This document shows positions 54,701-63,976 of a stretch of DNA of 64,000 nucleotides, one piece after another. Position numbers and translations under genes: made by a program. This DNA comes from Acidobacteriota bacterium (GTDB lineage: Bacteria > Acidobacteriota > Terriglobia > Terriglobales > Acidobacteriaceae). The stretch spans positions 82,124 through 146,123 of the forward strand of contig JAJYBU010000005.1 in NCBI GenBank assembly GCA_021778845.1. Reading direction: 5' to 3'. The number at the start of each line of letters is the position of its first letter. Positions within the stretch are counted from its first letter, which is position 1. The notes below the pieces were generated by a model that was given only the letters and a program-made list of their open reading frames with translations, did not search any database and had not been told where the DNA came from.

Positions 54701-57523
54701 TCACATCGTTTGCCGCAGTACCACTGAGGTCTCCTTGCTGCTCAACTGAATCACATCTGCACCTGCATCCATTCTGGTGCTCGATGTAATCGTCCACGAA
54801 GCGACGGACTTCGCTTCCGTCTCAGCGAACCGCAATCGAGCCTCATGTACGTACTTGCTTGCTGCAGCCAGATGCAGCGTCACCATGTGCTTGCGCGTAT
54901 CATAGTCCGCAGAGACAATCCTTCCCGCATCAAGTGTGATCCATAACCCCAGGGGTGCCAGAAAGAGCCGACTGTGCGAGCTATCGAGCACTGTCACATG
55001 CACCATCCCATGGCGTTCCGCAACATTGCCGCCAAAACATAACCAGCCCATCGCGTTATCGTAGGTTAAAAAGGTACCCGTGTTGATCGCGTGACCAAAA
55101 AAGTTCGGACCATAGTCACCTGTGTACGGGTCATACTTCATGCGGTCGGGAAACGAGTGGAAGGCCGCAGAAGCAAACCCCTTCTCATCAATGTTCGCGA
55201 GTGGGCCCATAACACCGCCGTAGCCCACGCGCAGCAAATAGAGGTCGTCCGGATGCAGACGGTATTCCGAGAGCAACGGAATCGCATTGATGCCTGAGCC
55301 ATAGTGATGCAGTTGCCGCTCGATACGCGCCCAACTCGCCTTGCCCCCATAGATGAAATCCCAATACCGGCGCGCGCTGCCGTTGTAACCCCAGCTCGGG
55401 ATCGTCGGATCATAGGCAAGGATCGCATGGAGCGTAACCTCGGCCTTCTGATCGTCGTGGAAGTAGCGTGTCCAGTCGTAAACCTCTTCCTGTCCGGTCG
55501 AATCCCACGGCATCTCGCTGCCAAAGGGATAGTCTTCAGTCTTCCACACGTCGGCCCGTGCGCGCATCACAGCTTCCAGTTTGTTAGCCTTGTCCGTCCA
55601 GCCTTCGGCCTTCAGGTCGTCGAGTAGCCGCACAAAGACTGTGCCCTCCATCTGTCCAAAGCGTGTGTAGTATGGAGCCTCCGTGCACATCGCCAGCGTC
55701 GTCTCATACGCCTGGTTTAGATACCACTGCCAATCATGGTGCGTGACCAGTCCCTGCGTGTTGCGTGCTGTGCGATACAGAGACCAGTAGGCAGCCACCA
55801 CATGTGGATAGTTAAACGATCGGCCTACGTCATCCGCGCCTTCTTTGTTCCAACTTGTCCAACTCGTCCAGTTCAACTTCGAATCGTACGTGAAGCCAGG
55901 TACCAGCGTTGGCTGGTAGAAGAACAGGCTCTTGTGCACGCCATATTTGTGAGGCCCGCTGCTATTTTGCAAATGTCCCCACAGTACGCCATCGATGAAC
56001 TGCTCGAGCTTTTCAATCTCCTCCGGATTCGGCTCCAGATACTCCTTCATCGATGCGGCAAGCCACGAACCCGCACCGGCTTCATCGCTTAGGCCGGCGA
56101 TCCACACGCGTGAGTCTTGGGTGACCTGCTTGTGTGCTTCATCATCGTAGCTGATGACGGATGGCGCGCGGTGGAAGGGATCGTCGTCTCGATCAAACCA
56201 CTGCTGATGAAAGAGGAACCGACCCATGTCTGCGAGCGCTTCGACCTCGGGCTTGATAGTGCGATAGCCAATGCTCTGCACCGTGCCGTCGGCATATGTG
56301 ATGACAAGGCGAAACCGCCCCCACTGCTTGCCGCGGAGCGTGTACGCGTGCAGACCATGCGCATTCTCACCGTCATCATGGACCTCGACCGCCGCCGCTG
56401 GTTCGCTGACGATGGAGCGCACCGGAGAGTCATACCGCAGAAATAGCCGCGCATCGATGTCCTCCGGAAGAATATACCCGGGGATGCCGACTGCTACTGG
56501 GCGCTTATGTTCCGTGAGTGTGGCCTCAACGTGCCGCACGTCTGGCGCGACGTAAAAACGTAGACCATAGGTCACGCTCTTGTTCGGCGCAATTGTGACC
56601 GAGGTCGATGGGTTCCACTCCTGTACGCCCTTCCATTCGCTCTCGGCGTACCCTGCGCTGTGAACCATCCAATCGAAGGAGCCTTCAAACGTAGTGCCCC
56701 GCGGTGTTGGATCGTTGTCCAGCAGTCCGGCACCAGTCTGCCGATTGCGATGGTCGAGGATCGGCTTCCACGCTTCGAACGGAGTGTGCCCATCCGGCAC
56801 CACCAGCAGTACAGGCCCCGTTCCGCTCAGTTGCGACACCTGTACGTACCCTGCATCTTCTCCAATGTACGGATCATAGAAGGAGCAGATGCGATATGCC
56901 TGGTCGAGCGTCCGGCCATTCATGATGTTGTTGAAGACCATCGGAATCCCGAGAGCGCCAATCTCTACCGCCGTGGCCGACGTATTCTGGATCGTGAAGC
57001 GCAGCGCCAGCGTGCCGTTCTCGGTCGACCATGTACGCACCACCTTCAGCGGCGTGCCGACCGGCAAGCTCGACGTAATGTCGCCGGTGAAATGCGTAGC
57101 ATCCGAAGACAGCACATTCATGGCGCTACGTTTGTAAGCTGTCGAGACATCCTCCCAGGCTGTCGCCCCTGCGCTGCGGTAGCGCACATCAAGATCGCCA
57201 AGGTGATAGAAGGTATCGGCCGAGCGCTGCTTTAATAGGTCACCTGGCGTGTAGTCGAGTCCCGGGTCGCTGCTCGGTGTCAGCGATGCAACCGTCCCCG
57301 AGTAGCGCAGCAGATCCACCTTCAACTCCGGTGTACTCAGGGACACTCTTCCGCCATCCAGCATCGGTCCTGGAGGCAATGCTCGTGATCCGTGTGGCTG
57401 CTGTCCGCTGGCCGAACTTGCGAGTCCAACTGAAAGTAGGACCGCGCAGGCGAGGGGTGCCAGATAACGCAAGCTGCGAGGGGAGATATGGCCGCTAAAC
57501 TGGCTGCCTAAACGAAGATACAT
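54701..57523 (-). CDS. DUF5695 protein, exported, putative carbohydrate-active
   Basis: 940 residues with signal peptide (about 1-40, ending SSASG). A beta-sandwich N-terminal half (about 50-420; WSTENGTLALRFTIQN, then GALGIPMVFNNIM) is followed by a helical half (about 450-830) rich in Trp/Tyr/Asp motifs (RSFNYPHVVAAYWSLYR, DWQWYLNQAYETT, GSEMPWDSTGQEEVYDW). That layout suggests an (alpha/alpha)6 glycosidase or lyase. The family has no established activity that I know. Divergent from the GH43 gene with a palindromic site between them, so it probably acts on the same polymer. Confidence 0.78.
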   Translation of the reverse strand: MYLRLGSQFSGHISPRSLRYLAPLACAVLLSVGLASSASGQQPHGSRALPPGPMLDGGRVSLSTPELKVDLLRYSGTVASLTPSSDPGLDYTPGDLLKQRSADTFYHLGDLDVRYRSAGATAWEDVSTAYKRSAMNVLSSDATHFTGDITSSLPVGTPLKVVRTWSTENGTLALRFTIQNTSATAVEIGALGIPMVFNNIMNGRTLDQAYRICSFYDPYIGEDAGYVQVSQLSGTGPVLLVVPDGHTPFEAWKPILDHRNRQTGAGLLDNDPTPRGTTFEGSFDWMVHSAGYAESEWKGVQEWNPSTSVTIAPNKSVTYGLRFYVAPDVRHVEATLTEHKRPVAVGIPGYILPEDIDARLFLRYDSPVRSIVSEPAAAVEVHDDGENAHGLHAYTLRGKQWGRFRLVITYADGTVQSIGYRTIKPEVEALADMGRFLFHQQWFDRDDDPFHRAPSVISYDDEAHKQVTQDSRVWIAGLSDEAGAGSWLAASMKEYLEPNPEEIEKLEQFIDGVLWGHLQNSSGPHKYGVHKSLFFYQPTLVPGFTYDSKLNWTSWTSWNKEGADDVGRSFNYPHVVAAYWSLYRTARNTQGLVTHHDWQWYLNQAYETTLAMCTEAPYYTRFGQMEGTVFVRLLDDLKAEGWTDKANKLEAVMRARADVWKTEDYPFGSEMPWDSTGQEEVYDWTRYFHDDQKAEVTLHAILAYDPTIPSWGYNGSARRYWDFIYGGKASWARIERQLHHYGSGINAIPLLSEYRLHPDDLYLLRVGYGGVMGPLANIDEKGFASAAFHSFPDRMKYDPYTGDYGPNFFGHAINTGTFLTYDNAMGWLCFGGNVAERHGMVHVTVLDSSHSRLFLAPLGLWITLDAGRIVSADYDTRKHMVTLHLAAASKYVHEARLRFAETEAKSVASWTITSSTRMDAGADVIQLSSKETSVVLRQTM

Positions 57524-57542
57524 AAGAGATCCTCCACCTTTA

Positions 57543-57550
57543 TGTATACA
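57543..57550. promoter_or_regulatory. GTATAC palindrome between DUF5695 and GH43 genes
   Basis: TGTATACA core within TATGTATACAATAACG, in an 85-base divergent intergenic region. It resembles the sites at 44769 and 59303. Confidence 0.5.
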
Positions 57551-57608
57551 ATAACGTATGTGAAATTAGCTGAATTGATAGATCTTAAAGTTAGCTGGAT
57601 GACGCTTT

Positions 57609-59285
57609 ATGACCTTAGCTGAATACGGCTGCCAATCGAAGACATCCCGACATGCCTTGAAGCGCGCAAACTCTTTTATCCTCGGTACCTGCATGGGGAT
57701 CGCCGCCACTTCTCTACTTGCCGCCGCGCAGCAGCCGAAGCCTCTGGCCATTCATAGCGCCGGAAACCCAATTCTGTCCGACGGCTCGTTCTACTCGGCC
57801 GATCCAGCGCCGATTGTAGTCGGCAACACGCTCTACATCCTCACCGGGCGTGACTCCGCGCCACCCAGCGTAAACGACTTCATCATGCCTGAGTGGGATC
57901 TCTGGGCGATCTCGGATGTGGTCTCTAAGCAGTGGCAGCTTTACCCTGAATTCCTTCGGCCTGAGCAAGTCTTTGCCTGGGCAGCTCCAGGCCACGCCTA
58001 TGCAGGTCAGATCGTGCAGGGCACAGACAAGCGCTTCTACCTCTATGCTCCAGTGCAGGAATCGAGCTCACATAATGCGGATTCCTTCGCCATCGGTGTA
58101 GCGGTTGCAGACAGCGTCCTCGGCCCATGGAAGGATGCGCATCCCAGCGGTCCCATCATCTCGCAGTCGGTTCCGGAACCGAACCACATTCAAAACATAG
58201 ACCCCACCGTGCTGGTCGATCGCGACGGCCGTGTCTATATGTATTGGGGAACCTTTGGTCAATTGCGTGGCATGGAGCTTGATTCCGACATGGTTACGCC
58301 CAGAGGCCATGAGTTAAGCGTCGTGTCACTCACCGGTTTCTTTGAGGCCTCGCGCATCTTCCGTCGTAAGAAAAGTTATTACCTGCTCTACGCTGACAAC
58401 CAGGCTGGCCCTCAATCCCCCTGTACCCCCACTGTGTATCATGCCTGCATCGCCTACGCCACTGCACCGACACCTCTCGGCCCATGGACCTATCGTGGTG
58501 TTATTCTCCCCATCGTCTCGTCGACCACCTCGCATCCTGGCGTCGCGGATTACAAGGGGAAGTGGTATCTCATCTATCACACGGCGGACGCTAGAGGTGG
58601 TGGCCACTTCCGCCGCAGCATCGCCATCGACCGTATGGACTGGGACGACAGCGTTTCACCTGCTCGTATTCTCAAAGTGCAGCCCACGCATGAGCCGCTT
58701 CCCGCTCCGATGCCAAGCCGCAATATTGCCGCCGCCGCGCATCTCAACGCGTCCAACGAGCCCGTGCCCGTGCAGTATTGGATCAACGCGCTGAACGACG
58801 GCATTGTCCGTCAAAACCCCCTACCGCCAGACATGTGGGGCACCTGGACCCCGCACAATGCACCGCTCCAGTGGATCCAATACTCTTGGGCGAAGCCGGT
58901 CACACTCAACGAGTCGCGCATCCAATTCTGGGCCGACCACCCACCTGGCGCGGACGAGGGCATTGCGCCCCCATCCGCATGGCACCTGGAGTATTGGATC
59001 GGCAATCAGTGGCGCACCATCGCAAGCCACACCGGGTATCCCGCTGCCACGCATTCCTTTGCGGACGTCACCTTTGACCCAGTTACCACGCAGTGCCTTC
59101 GGGCGGTATTTAACGCGTCCGGCCGAGGGGGAAAGTACGCCGGCATAGCCGTTCAGGAATGGGAGGCTTTGGCCCCCACCATCGTCGTGCCCGACAGACT
59201 GCAAGCGCTCACACCTGCAACAGGAGCGCCTCCAGTCTGCTCGATCGTTGACACCAAAGTTGACAGGTTCAGCACGACCAAGTAA
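57609..59285 (+). CDS. GH43 glycoside hydrolase with C-terminal carbohydrate-binding domain
   Basis: 558 residues. An N-terminal hydrophobic signal (about 20-40) precedes a five-bladed propeller with the GH43 triad: Asp65 in YSADPAPIV, Asp198 in NIDPTVLVD and Glu246 in GFFEASRIF. Residues about 390-530 are a discoidin/CBM-like beta domain. GH43 enzymes include alpha-L-arabinofuranosidases. In Bifidobacterium longum a GH43 enzyme trims the terminal alpha-1,3-arabinose of hydroxyproline tetra-arabinoside before GH127 acts; the GH127 gene follows here. The exact linkage cut by this one is unproven. Confidence 0.88.
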   Translation: MTLAEYGCQSKTSRHALKRANSFILGTCMGIAATSLLAAAQQPKPLAIHSAGNPILSDGSFYSADPAPIVVGNTLYILTGRDSAPPSVNDFIMPEWDLWAISDVVSKQWQLYPEFLRPEQVFAWAAPGHAYAGQIVQGTDKRFYLYAPVQESSSHNADSFAIGVAVADSVLGPWKDAHPSGPIISQSVPEPNHIQNIDPTVLVDRDGRVYMYWGTFGQLRGMELDSDMVTPRGHELSVVSLTGFFEASRIFRRKKSYYLLYADNQAGPQSPCTPTVYHACIAYATAPTPLGPWTYRGVILPIVSSTTSHPGVADYKGKWYLIYHTADARGGGHFRRSIAIDRMDWDDSVSPARILKVQPTHEPLPAPMPSRNIAAAAHLNASNEPVPVQYWINALNDGIVRQNPLPPDMWGTWTPHNAPLQWIQYSWAKPVTLNESRIQFWADHPPGADEGIAPPSAWHLEYWIGNQWRTIASHTGYPAATHSFADVTFDPVTTQCLRAVFNASGRGGKYAGIAVQEWEALAPTIVVPDRLQALTPATGAPPVCSIVDTKVDRFSTTK

Positions 59286-59302
59286 ATGTAAAGTATTCGA
59301 AA

Positions 59303-59316
59303 TTGTATTCGTATAC
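59303..59316. promoter_or_regulatory. GTATAC-type site before the GH127 gene
   Basis: TTGTATTCGTATAC lies 54 bases before the GH127 start codon. An imperfect relative of the palindromes at 44769 and 57543. Confidence 0.45.
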
Positions 59317-59369
59317 TTCGTCTTCGCTCTCAGCGTCGAAGAATCATACAAGGGTGAAGGGACACACCG

Positions 59370-61349
59370 ATGGATCAGAATCTCACACGAAGGCATTTTC
59401 TTGGCGGCGCTGTTGCTATCGGTACCGCCACCATCTTTCTGCCAACACCTGCAAGCGCTACCCAGGCCGCTGCCTCTCAAGCCGCGAGGGACGGCAGCCC
59501 ACCCGATAGCGCTATCGCCACGCTCACCCACGCACCCGTCGCCAAGGTACAGTGGAAGGCCGTGCCCTTCGCAATGACCGAGGTCCGTCTCCTGCCCAGC
59601 TTCTGGAAGGACATGATGGAGCTCGACCGCAGTTATCTCTACTCGCTGCCCAACGATCGCCTCGCGTACAACTTCCGCGTAACCGCAGGCATTCCCACCG
59701 ACGCCGATCCGCTCGGCGGCTGGGAGGCTCCCGACTGCGAGCTGCGCGGTCATTACGTTGGACACTATCTCTCCTCGGCCGCCCTTCTGCATGCCAGCAC
59801 CGGCGATGGGTCAATCAAGGCCAAGGCCGACGATCTCGTCGCCATCCTCGCGCAGTGTCAGGCAGCGGATGGCTATCTCAGCGCCTATCCCACCACCTTC
59901 TATGACAGGCTCCGCAAGCATGAGAAAGTCTGGGCGCCCTTCTACACCTACCACAAAGTCCTAGCCGGGATGATCGACATGTACGAGCACACCGGTAACA
60001 AGCACGCTCTCGAGATCGCGCTCAAGATGGCAGACTGGGCCGATGCCTACAGCCGTTCCTTTGCCCCCGACGACTGGCAGCGTGTGCTGCTCACCGAGCA
60101 TGGCGGCATGAACGAGGCATCCTTCAACCTCTACGCCATCACTAGCAATCCCAAGTATCGGGACCTCGGCTACCGCTTCGAGCACAAGAAGATCTTCGAT
60201 CCGCTGGCGGCCAATGAAGACCGTCTTGATGGTAACCACGCCAACACCAATATCCCCAAGGTCATCGGCGCCATTCGCGGCTATGAGATCACCGGCGATC
60301 CCCGCTACCTTACCATCGCGCAAAACTTCTACCGCATCGTAACGGATCACCATGTCTACTGCACTGGCGGTACCAGCAACGGCGAGATGTGGCACAAGGC
60401 AGACGCAATCGCAACCCAGCTTGGCCCAGCGGCAGAGGAGTGTTGCTGCTCCTACAACATGCTGAAGCTCTCGCGCCACCTTTTCGGTCAGGGCCCCGAC
60501 ACCAAGTACTTCGACTATTACGAACGCGTGCTGTTCAACGTGCGCTACGGCACCCAGGATCGCAACGGCATGCTCATGTACTACGTCTCCCTCAAGCCCG
60601 GCCTCTACAAAACCTTCGGCACTCAGTTCGACTCCTTCTGGTGCTGCACCGGCACAGGCTCGGAGGAGTACGCCAAGCTTAACGACTCGGTTTACTTCCA
60701 TGACGCGGACGCCGTTTACGTCAACCTCTTCATCCCATCGAAGCTCGATTGGAAGGAGCGCGGCCTGCAGCTTCGCCAGACAACGAAGTTTCCCAATGAA
60801 GAGCGGGTTACCTTCACCATCGACGCCGCACCTTCCATGCCAACAGCGTTGAAAGTGCGTGTACCCTATTGGGCAACGCAAGGTGTAACTGTGAACATCA
60901 ACGGTAAGCCACTTACGGTTGATGCAGCGCCCTCTACCTATTTCACGCTCAACCACGACTGGAAGGAAGGCGACGTGATTACTATCGATCTGCCCATGAC
61001 GCTGCACATAGAGCAGGCGCCGGACGACAAACAGGTGCAGGCCGCCATGTACGGCCCACTTGTGCTCGCGGTGCGCCAGGGATTCGAAGGTCTCACAAAC
61101 TCGATGATCTACGGAGACTCCGGTCCATGGGAGTCGGATGAAGGCTATCCGCTGCCGACCGTCAAGCTACACGATGCGGCCTCGAAGTCTGGTGCCGACG
61201 CCATGTGGGTTGAGCGCGTTGAAGGCTCGCGAGATTACCCATTACAGTTCCGCACCAAGGGCCAGGGGCCCATCCACACGCTGGTACCGCTCAACCTCAT
61301 CCTCGACGAACGCTACTCCGTATACGTGCGCAACGAAGGCGTGGCCTAG
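59370..61349 (+). CDS. GH127 beta-L-arabinofuranosidase, Tat-exported
   Basis: 659 residues. Twin-arginine signal NLTRRHFLGGAVAIG. An (alpha/alpha)6 barrel (about 60-470) is followed by beta domains. The GH127 zinc/nucleophile cysteines are visible: the Glu-Glu-Cys-Cys-Cys group at 356-360 and WCCTGTG with C425/C426. The family removes beta-L-arabinofuranose, best known from hydroxyproline-linked arabino-oligosaccharides of extensin (B. longum HypBA1). Three bases separate its stop from the permease start. This is the strongest enzymatic pointer to hydroxyproline-rich glycoproteins. Confidence 0.92.
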   Translation: MDQNLTRRHFLGGAVAIGTATIFLPTPASATQAAASQAARDGSPPDSAIATLTHAPVAKVQWKAVPFAMTEVRLLPSFWKDMMELDRSYLYSLPNDRLAYNFRVTAGIPTDADPLGGWEAPDCELRGHYVGHYLSSAALLHASTGDGSIKAKADDLVAILAQCQAADGYLSAYPTTFYDRLRKHEKVWAPFYTYHKVLAGMIDMYEHTGNKHALEIALKMADWADAYSRSFAPDDWQRVLLTEHGGMNEASFNLYAITSNPKYRDLGYRFEHKKIFDPLAANEDRLDGNHANTNIPKVIGAIRGYEITGDPRYLTIAQNFYRIVTDHHVYCTGGTSNGEMWHKADAIATQLGPAAEECCCSYNMLKLSRHLFGQGPDTKYFDYYERVLFNVRYGTQDRNGMLMYYVSLKPGLYKTFGTQFDSFWCCTGTGSEEYAKLNDSVYFHDADAVYVNLFIPSKLDWKERGLQLRQTTKFPNEERVTFTIDAAPSMPTALKVRVPYWATQGVTVNINGKPLTVDAAPSTYFTLNHDWKEGDVITIDLPMTLHIEQAPDDKQVQAAMYGPLVLAVRQGFEGLTNSMIYGDSGPWESDEGYPLPTVKLHDAASKSGADAMWVERVEGSRDYPLQFRTKGQGPIHTLVPLNLILDERYSVYVRNEGVA

Positions 61350-61352
61350 CGC

Positions 61353-62846
61353 ATGGCGGAGACCGAGTTTCGCAAGGCGCTTGGCCTCTTTGATTCAGTG
61401 ATGATCGTAGCCGGCATTATGGTAGGCTCCGGTATCTTTATCGTCAGCGCCGAGATCTCGCGCCAAGTCGGCTCTGCGGGGGGGCTCCTACTCACCTGGG
61501 TCATCACCGGTGTTCTCACCGTATTCGGTGCCCTCAGCTACGGCGAGTTGGCGGCCATGATGCCAAGCGCGGGTGGCATGTACGTCTACCTTCGCGAGGC
61601 CTTCTCGCCCCTGCTTGGCTTCCTCTACGGCTGGACCCTGTTGACTGTCATCCAGACTGGCTCCATCGCCGCAGTCGCCATCGCCTTTGCGCGCTTCAGC
61701 GGCGTGCTCTTCCCCTTCATCAGCGAGACGCGCTACCTCGTTGCCCCCATCCGTCTCCTTCCGGGCTATGCCATCTCCCTTTCAACCACACAGTGTCTCG
61801 CGCTCATCATCATCCTTGCCACCTGCATCATCAATATTGGCGGCGTGCGCTGGGGAAAGCTCGTGCAGAACATCTTTACCATCGCAAAACTCGTTGGCAT
61901 GGTATTGCTGCTGGGCCTGGGCGCGTATGCCTTCCTGCACAATCCTTCCGTGCTATATCTCAACTTCGCCTCGGCCTGGCATCCACAGCATGTCTCGATG
62001 ATTGGCTCACTCAGCGCAACGACTGGCGTGGGCATGATCGTTGCGTTATGTGTCTCGCAGACAGGCTCACTCTTCTCCGCGGACTCATGGCACGACATCA
62101 CCTTCGTCGCCGGTGAGGTTCGCAACCCGCAACGCAATCTTCCTCTCGCGCTCGGTCTCGGCACTTCGATGGTGATTCTGCTCTATCTGCTCTGCAACCT
62201 TTGCTATCTCGCTGTCTTGCCAATGCGCTCCATCCAGACCGCTGCCGACGATCGTGTCGCCACGCTCGTCGTCAACACCGTGCTGCCTGGCATCGGCAAG
62301 CTCGCGATGGGCTGCCTCATAATGGTGTCCACTTTCGGCACGGCTAATGCTCTCACCCTCGCTGGCAGCCGTGCCTGCTATGCGATGGCGCAGGATGGCC
62401 TCTTCTTTCGCCGCGCTGCAACACTCAATAAGGTGCAAGTGCCTGGCTGGGCGCTCGCATTGCAAGGTGTGTGGGCGTTGCTGCTTGTGTTGCCACGCAC
62501 CTACAACGCCTCTATCCATACCTACGGAAACCTCTACAGCAATCTGCTGGATTACGTCATTTCCGCCGCTCTGATTTTTTACATCCTCACCGTAATCGGA
62601 CTCTTCCGCCTGCGCCGTACCCGTCCCAACGCCGCCCGACCCTACCGCTGCTGGGGATATCCTTGGCTGCCGGCAGTCTATGTAATGGGCGCATCAATCG
62701 TGCTGGTCGCACTGTTTACCTATCGCACGTCAACCACATGGCCGGGCCTCCTGATCGTATTGAGCGGTGCGCCGGTTTACGCTCTGCTACGCAGAGGAGC
62801 AGCCGCTAGCGAAGCGCGCTCAATTCCTCTGTGCCAAGATGAGTGA
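61353..62846 (+). CDS. APC superfamily amino-acid permease
   Basis: 497 residues with about 12 membrane helices. N-terminal GLFDSVMIVAGIMVGSGIF is the conserved TM1 substrate motif of LAT/APC-type amino-acid transporters. Co-transcribed with GH127. In this locus it most plausibly imports hydroxyproline, proline or small amino acids, which is inference; antiport of other amino acids is possible. No terminator is seen after it before the IS remnants. Confidence 0.88.
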   Translation: MAETEFRKALGLFDSVMIVAGIMVGSGIFIVSAEISRQVGSAGGLLLTWVITGVLTVFGALSYGELAAMMPSAGGMYVYLREAFSPLLGFLYGWTLLTVIQTGSIAAVAIAFARFSGVLFPFISETRYLVAPIRLLPGYAISLSTTQCLALIIILATCIINIGGVRWGKLVQNIFTIAKLVGMVLLLGLGAYAFLHNPSVLYLNFASAWHPQHVSMIGSLSATTGVGMIVALCVSQTGSLFSADSWHDITFVAGEVRNPQRNLPLALGLGTSMVILLYLLCNLCYLAVLPMRSIQTAADDRVATLVVNTVLPGIGKLAMGCLIMVSTFGTANALTLAGSRACYAMAQDGLFFRRAATLNKVQVPGWALALQGVWALLLVLPRTYNASIHTYGNLYSNLLDYVISAALIFYILTVIGLFRLRRTRPNAARPYRCWGYPWLPAVYVMGASIVLVALFTYRTSTTWPGLLIVLSGAPVYALLRRGAAASEARSIPLCQDE

Positions 62847-62944
62847 GATAAGTAAGCTCTCAATATTACGGCGAGTGGGAAAAGGTTGTCTGAGGGCAGA
62901 AGAGCAAGGACCATTGCCGGAAGACGTCGTTCAAGTAGTTTTCT

Positions 62945-63175
62945 TGTAAGTATGGACCTAACCAAGACGCAGCCGCAGCTATGCTGGAGCGTCCTTGACG
63001 GTGATGGAGGGGAGCCGATCGACAGTTCTGGCCGCGGTGCTGCGGAGGACGGTTTTAGGTTTGGCTCATGCTTGTTCGATAGGGCTGAGATCGGGCGAGT
63101 AGGGCGGAGAGTAGAGCAGCGAAGCTCCGCACGCTTCGATCCTTTCGGAGCATATAGCGCGCGTAGTTGAAAATG
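62945..63175 (-). pseudogene. IS630-family transposase C-terminal remnant
   Basis: Read leftwards, alternate frames give LYSPPYSPDLSPIEQA, then a stop, AKPKTVLRSTAARTVDRL and, shifted again, CGCVLVRS. The PYSPDLxPIE motif is diagnostic for IS630-type DDE transposases. At least two frameshifts and one stop. Confidence 0.75.
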
Positions 63176-63224
63176 GCGGCTGGCGGTTAGGTTGCAGCTA
63201 CTACGCAACGAGCCCGGTGGAAGT

Positions 63225-63660
63225 CTACTGCGCAGGATTGAGGATGGTCTTCAGGCCTATCAATCGCGGTGGTTCATGATCTTGTTGAAGCGTTTCTCGG
63301 TGCGCAGGAACGATGAGGCCATCTACCGCAGCCCCATTTTTCGTTCTGCCAGTAAGTCCGCGATGGGCCTGGATACGCACCACGGCGTGCGTACTTTCGA
63401 TGATGTAGGTGGTGGCCACGCAGCGGCACGGCGAGGGCGATATATCCAGTCGGTTGATGGTGAAGCACTCTTCCAGCCCTGCGATCAGACTGCCGGCTGC
63501 GGAAGGATAGTTCTGATCCAGCCATGGACCAGGTTCTTGATGCGTGCCATGTCTTCCTTGGAAAGATAGCCGAGCACGTTGCGCAGCTTGTGGACTCGGT
63601 AGCAGCTTCCAGTCAACAGAATCCTTCATGACGATTGCATTGAGGTCCTCCACGATTTGC
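63225..63660 (-). pseudogene. IS256 (mutator)-family transposase C-terminal remnant
   Basis: One frame gives RVHKLRNVLGYLSKEDMARI. Another gives YPSAAGSLIAGLEECFTINR, then PCRCVATTYIIESTHAVVR, ending at 63225. These are conserved C-terminal features of IS256-type transposases, interrupted by a frameshift near 63500. Confidence 0.78.
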
Positions 63661-63976
63661 CAGCGAACTCAGCAGGCTTCATCCGCAGCTTGTAAAGCCG
63701 TGGATCTCGATGATCTTGCACTCAGAATGCGTACCCCATATGCTCAGGGGTTGAGGGGGGAGATTCATCCCGTCGTGGTAGTGGCTGTGGGAGAGAGGGA
63801 ATCGCGCAGTTTGCGATTTCCACTCTCCCATAGCCCATGATGCTCATGCTGACGCTTGCAATGGTTTCTTCTGCAGGGCAATCGCATGAACGCGGGTGTT
63901 ATCTGAGTAGTGTCGGCATCCGTGTTGATACTGGATGGTGAAGCTATGGACGGGTGTGCTGTTTCCAGGAGGAAGT
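63661..63976. other. Gene-poor stretch with an imperfect hairpin
   Basis: No protein gene is recognisable. An 18-base imperfect inverted repeat (arms starting TGGGAGAG and ending CTCTCCCA, 63788-63830) could be a small hairpin or an IS end. AGGAGGAAG at the right end precedes the next start codon. Confidence 0.55.

Noticed and set aside
63788..63830. Hairpin near the right edge as a rho-independent terminator
   Set aside because: The stem is imperfect and no T-run follows; an IS end or chance structure is as likely.
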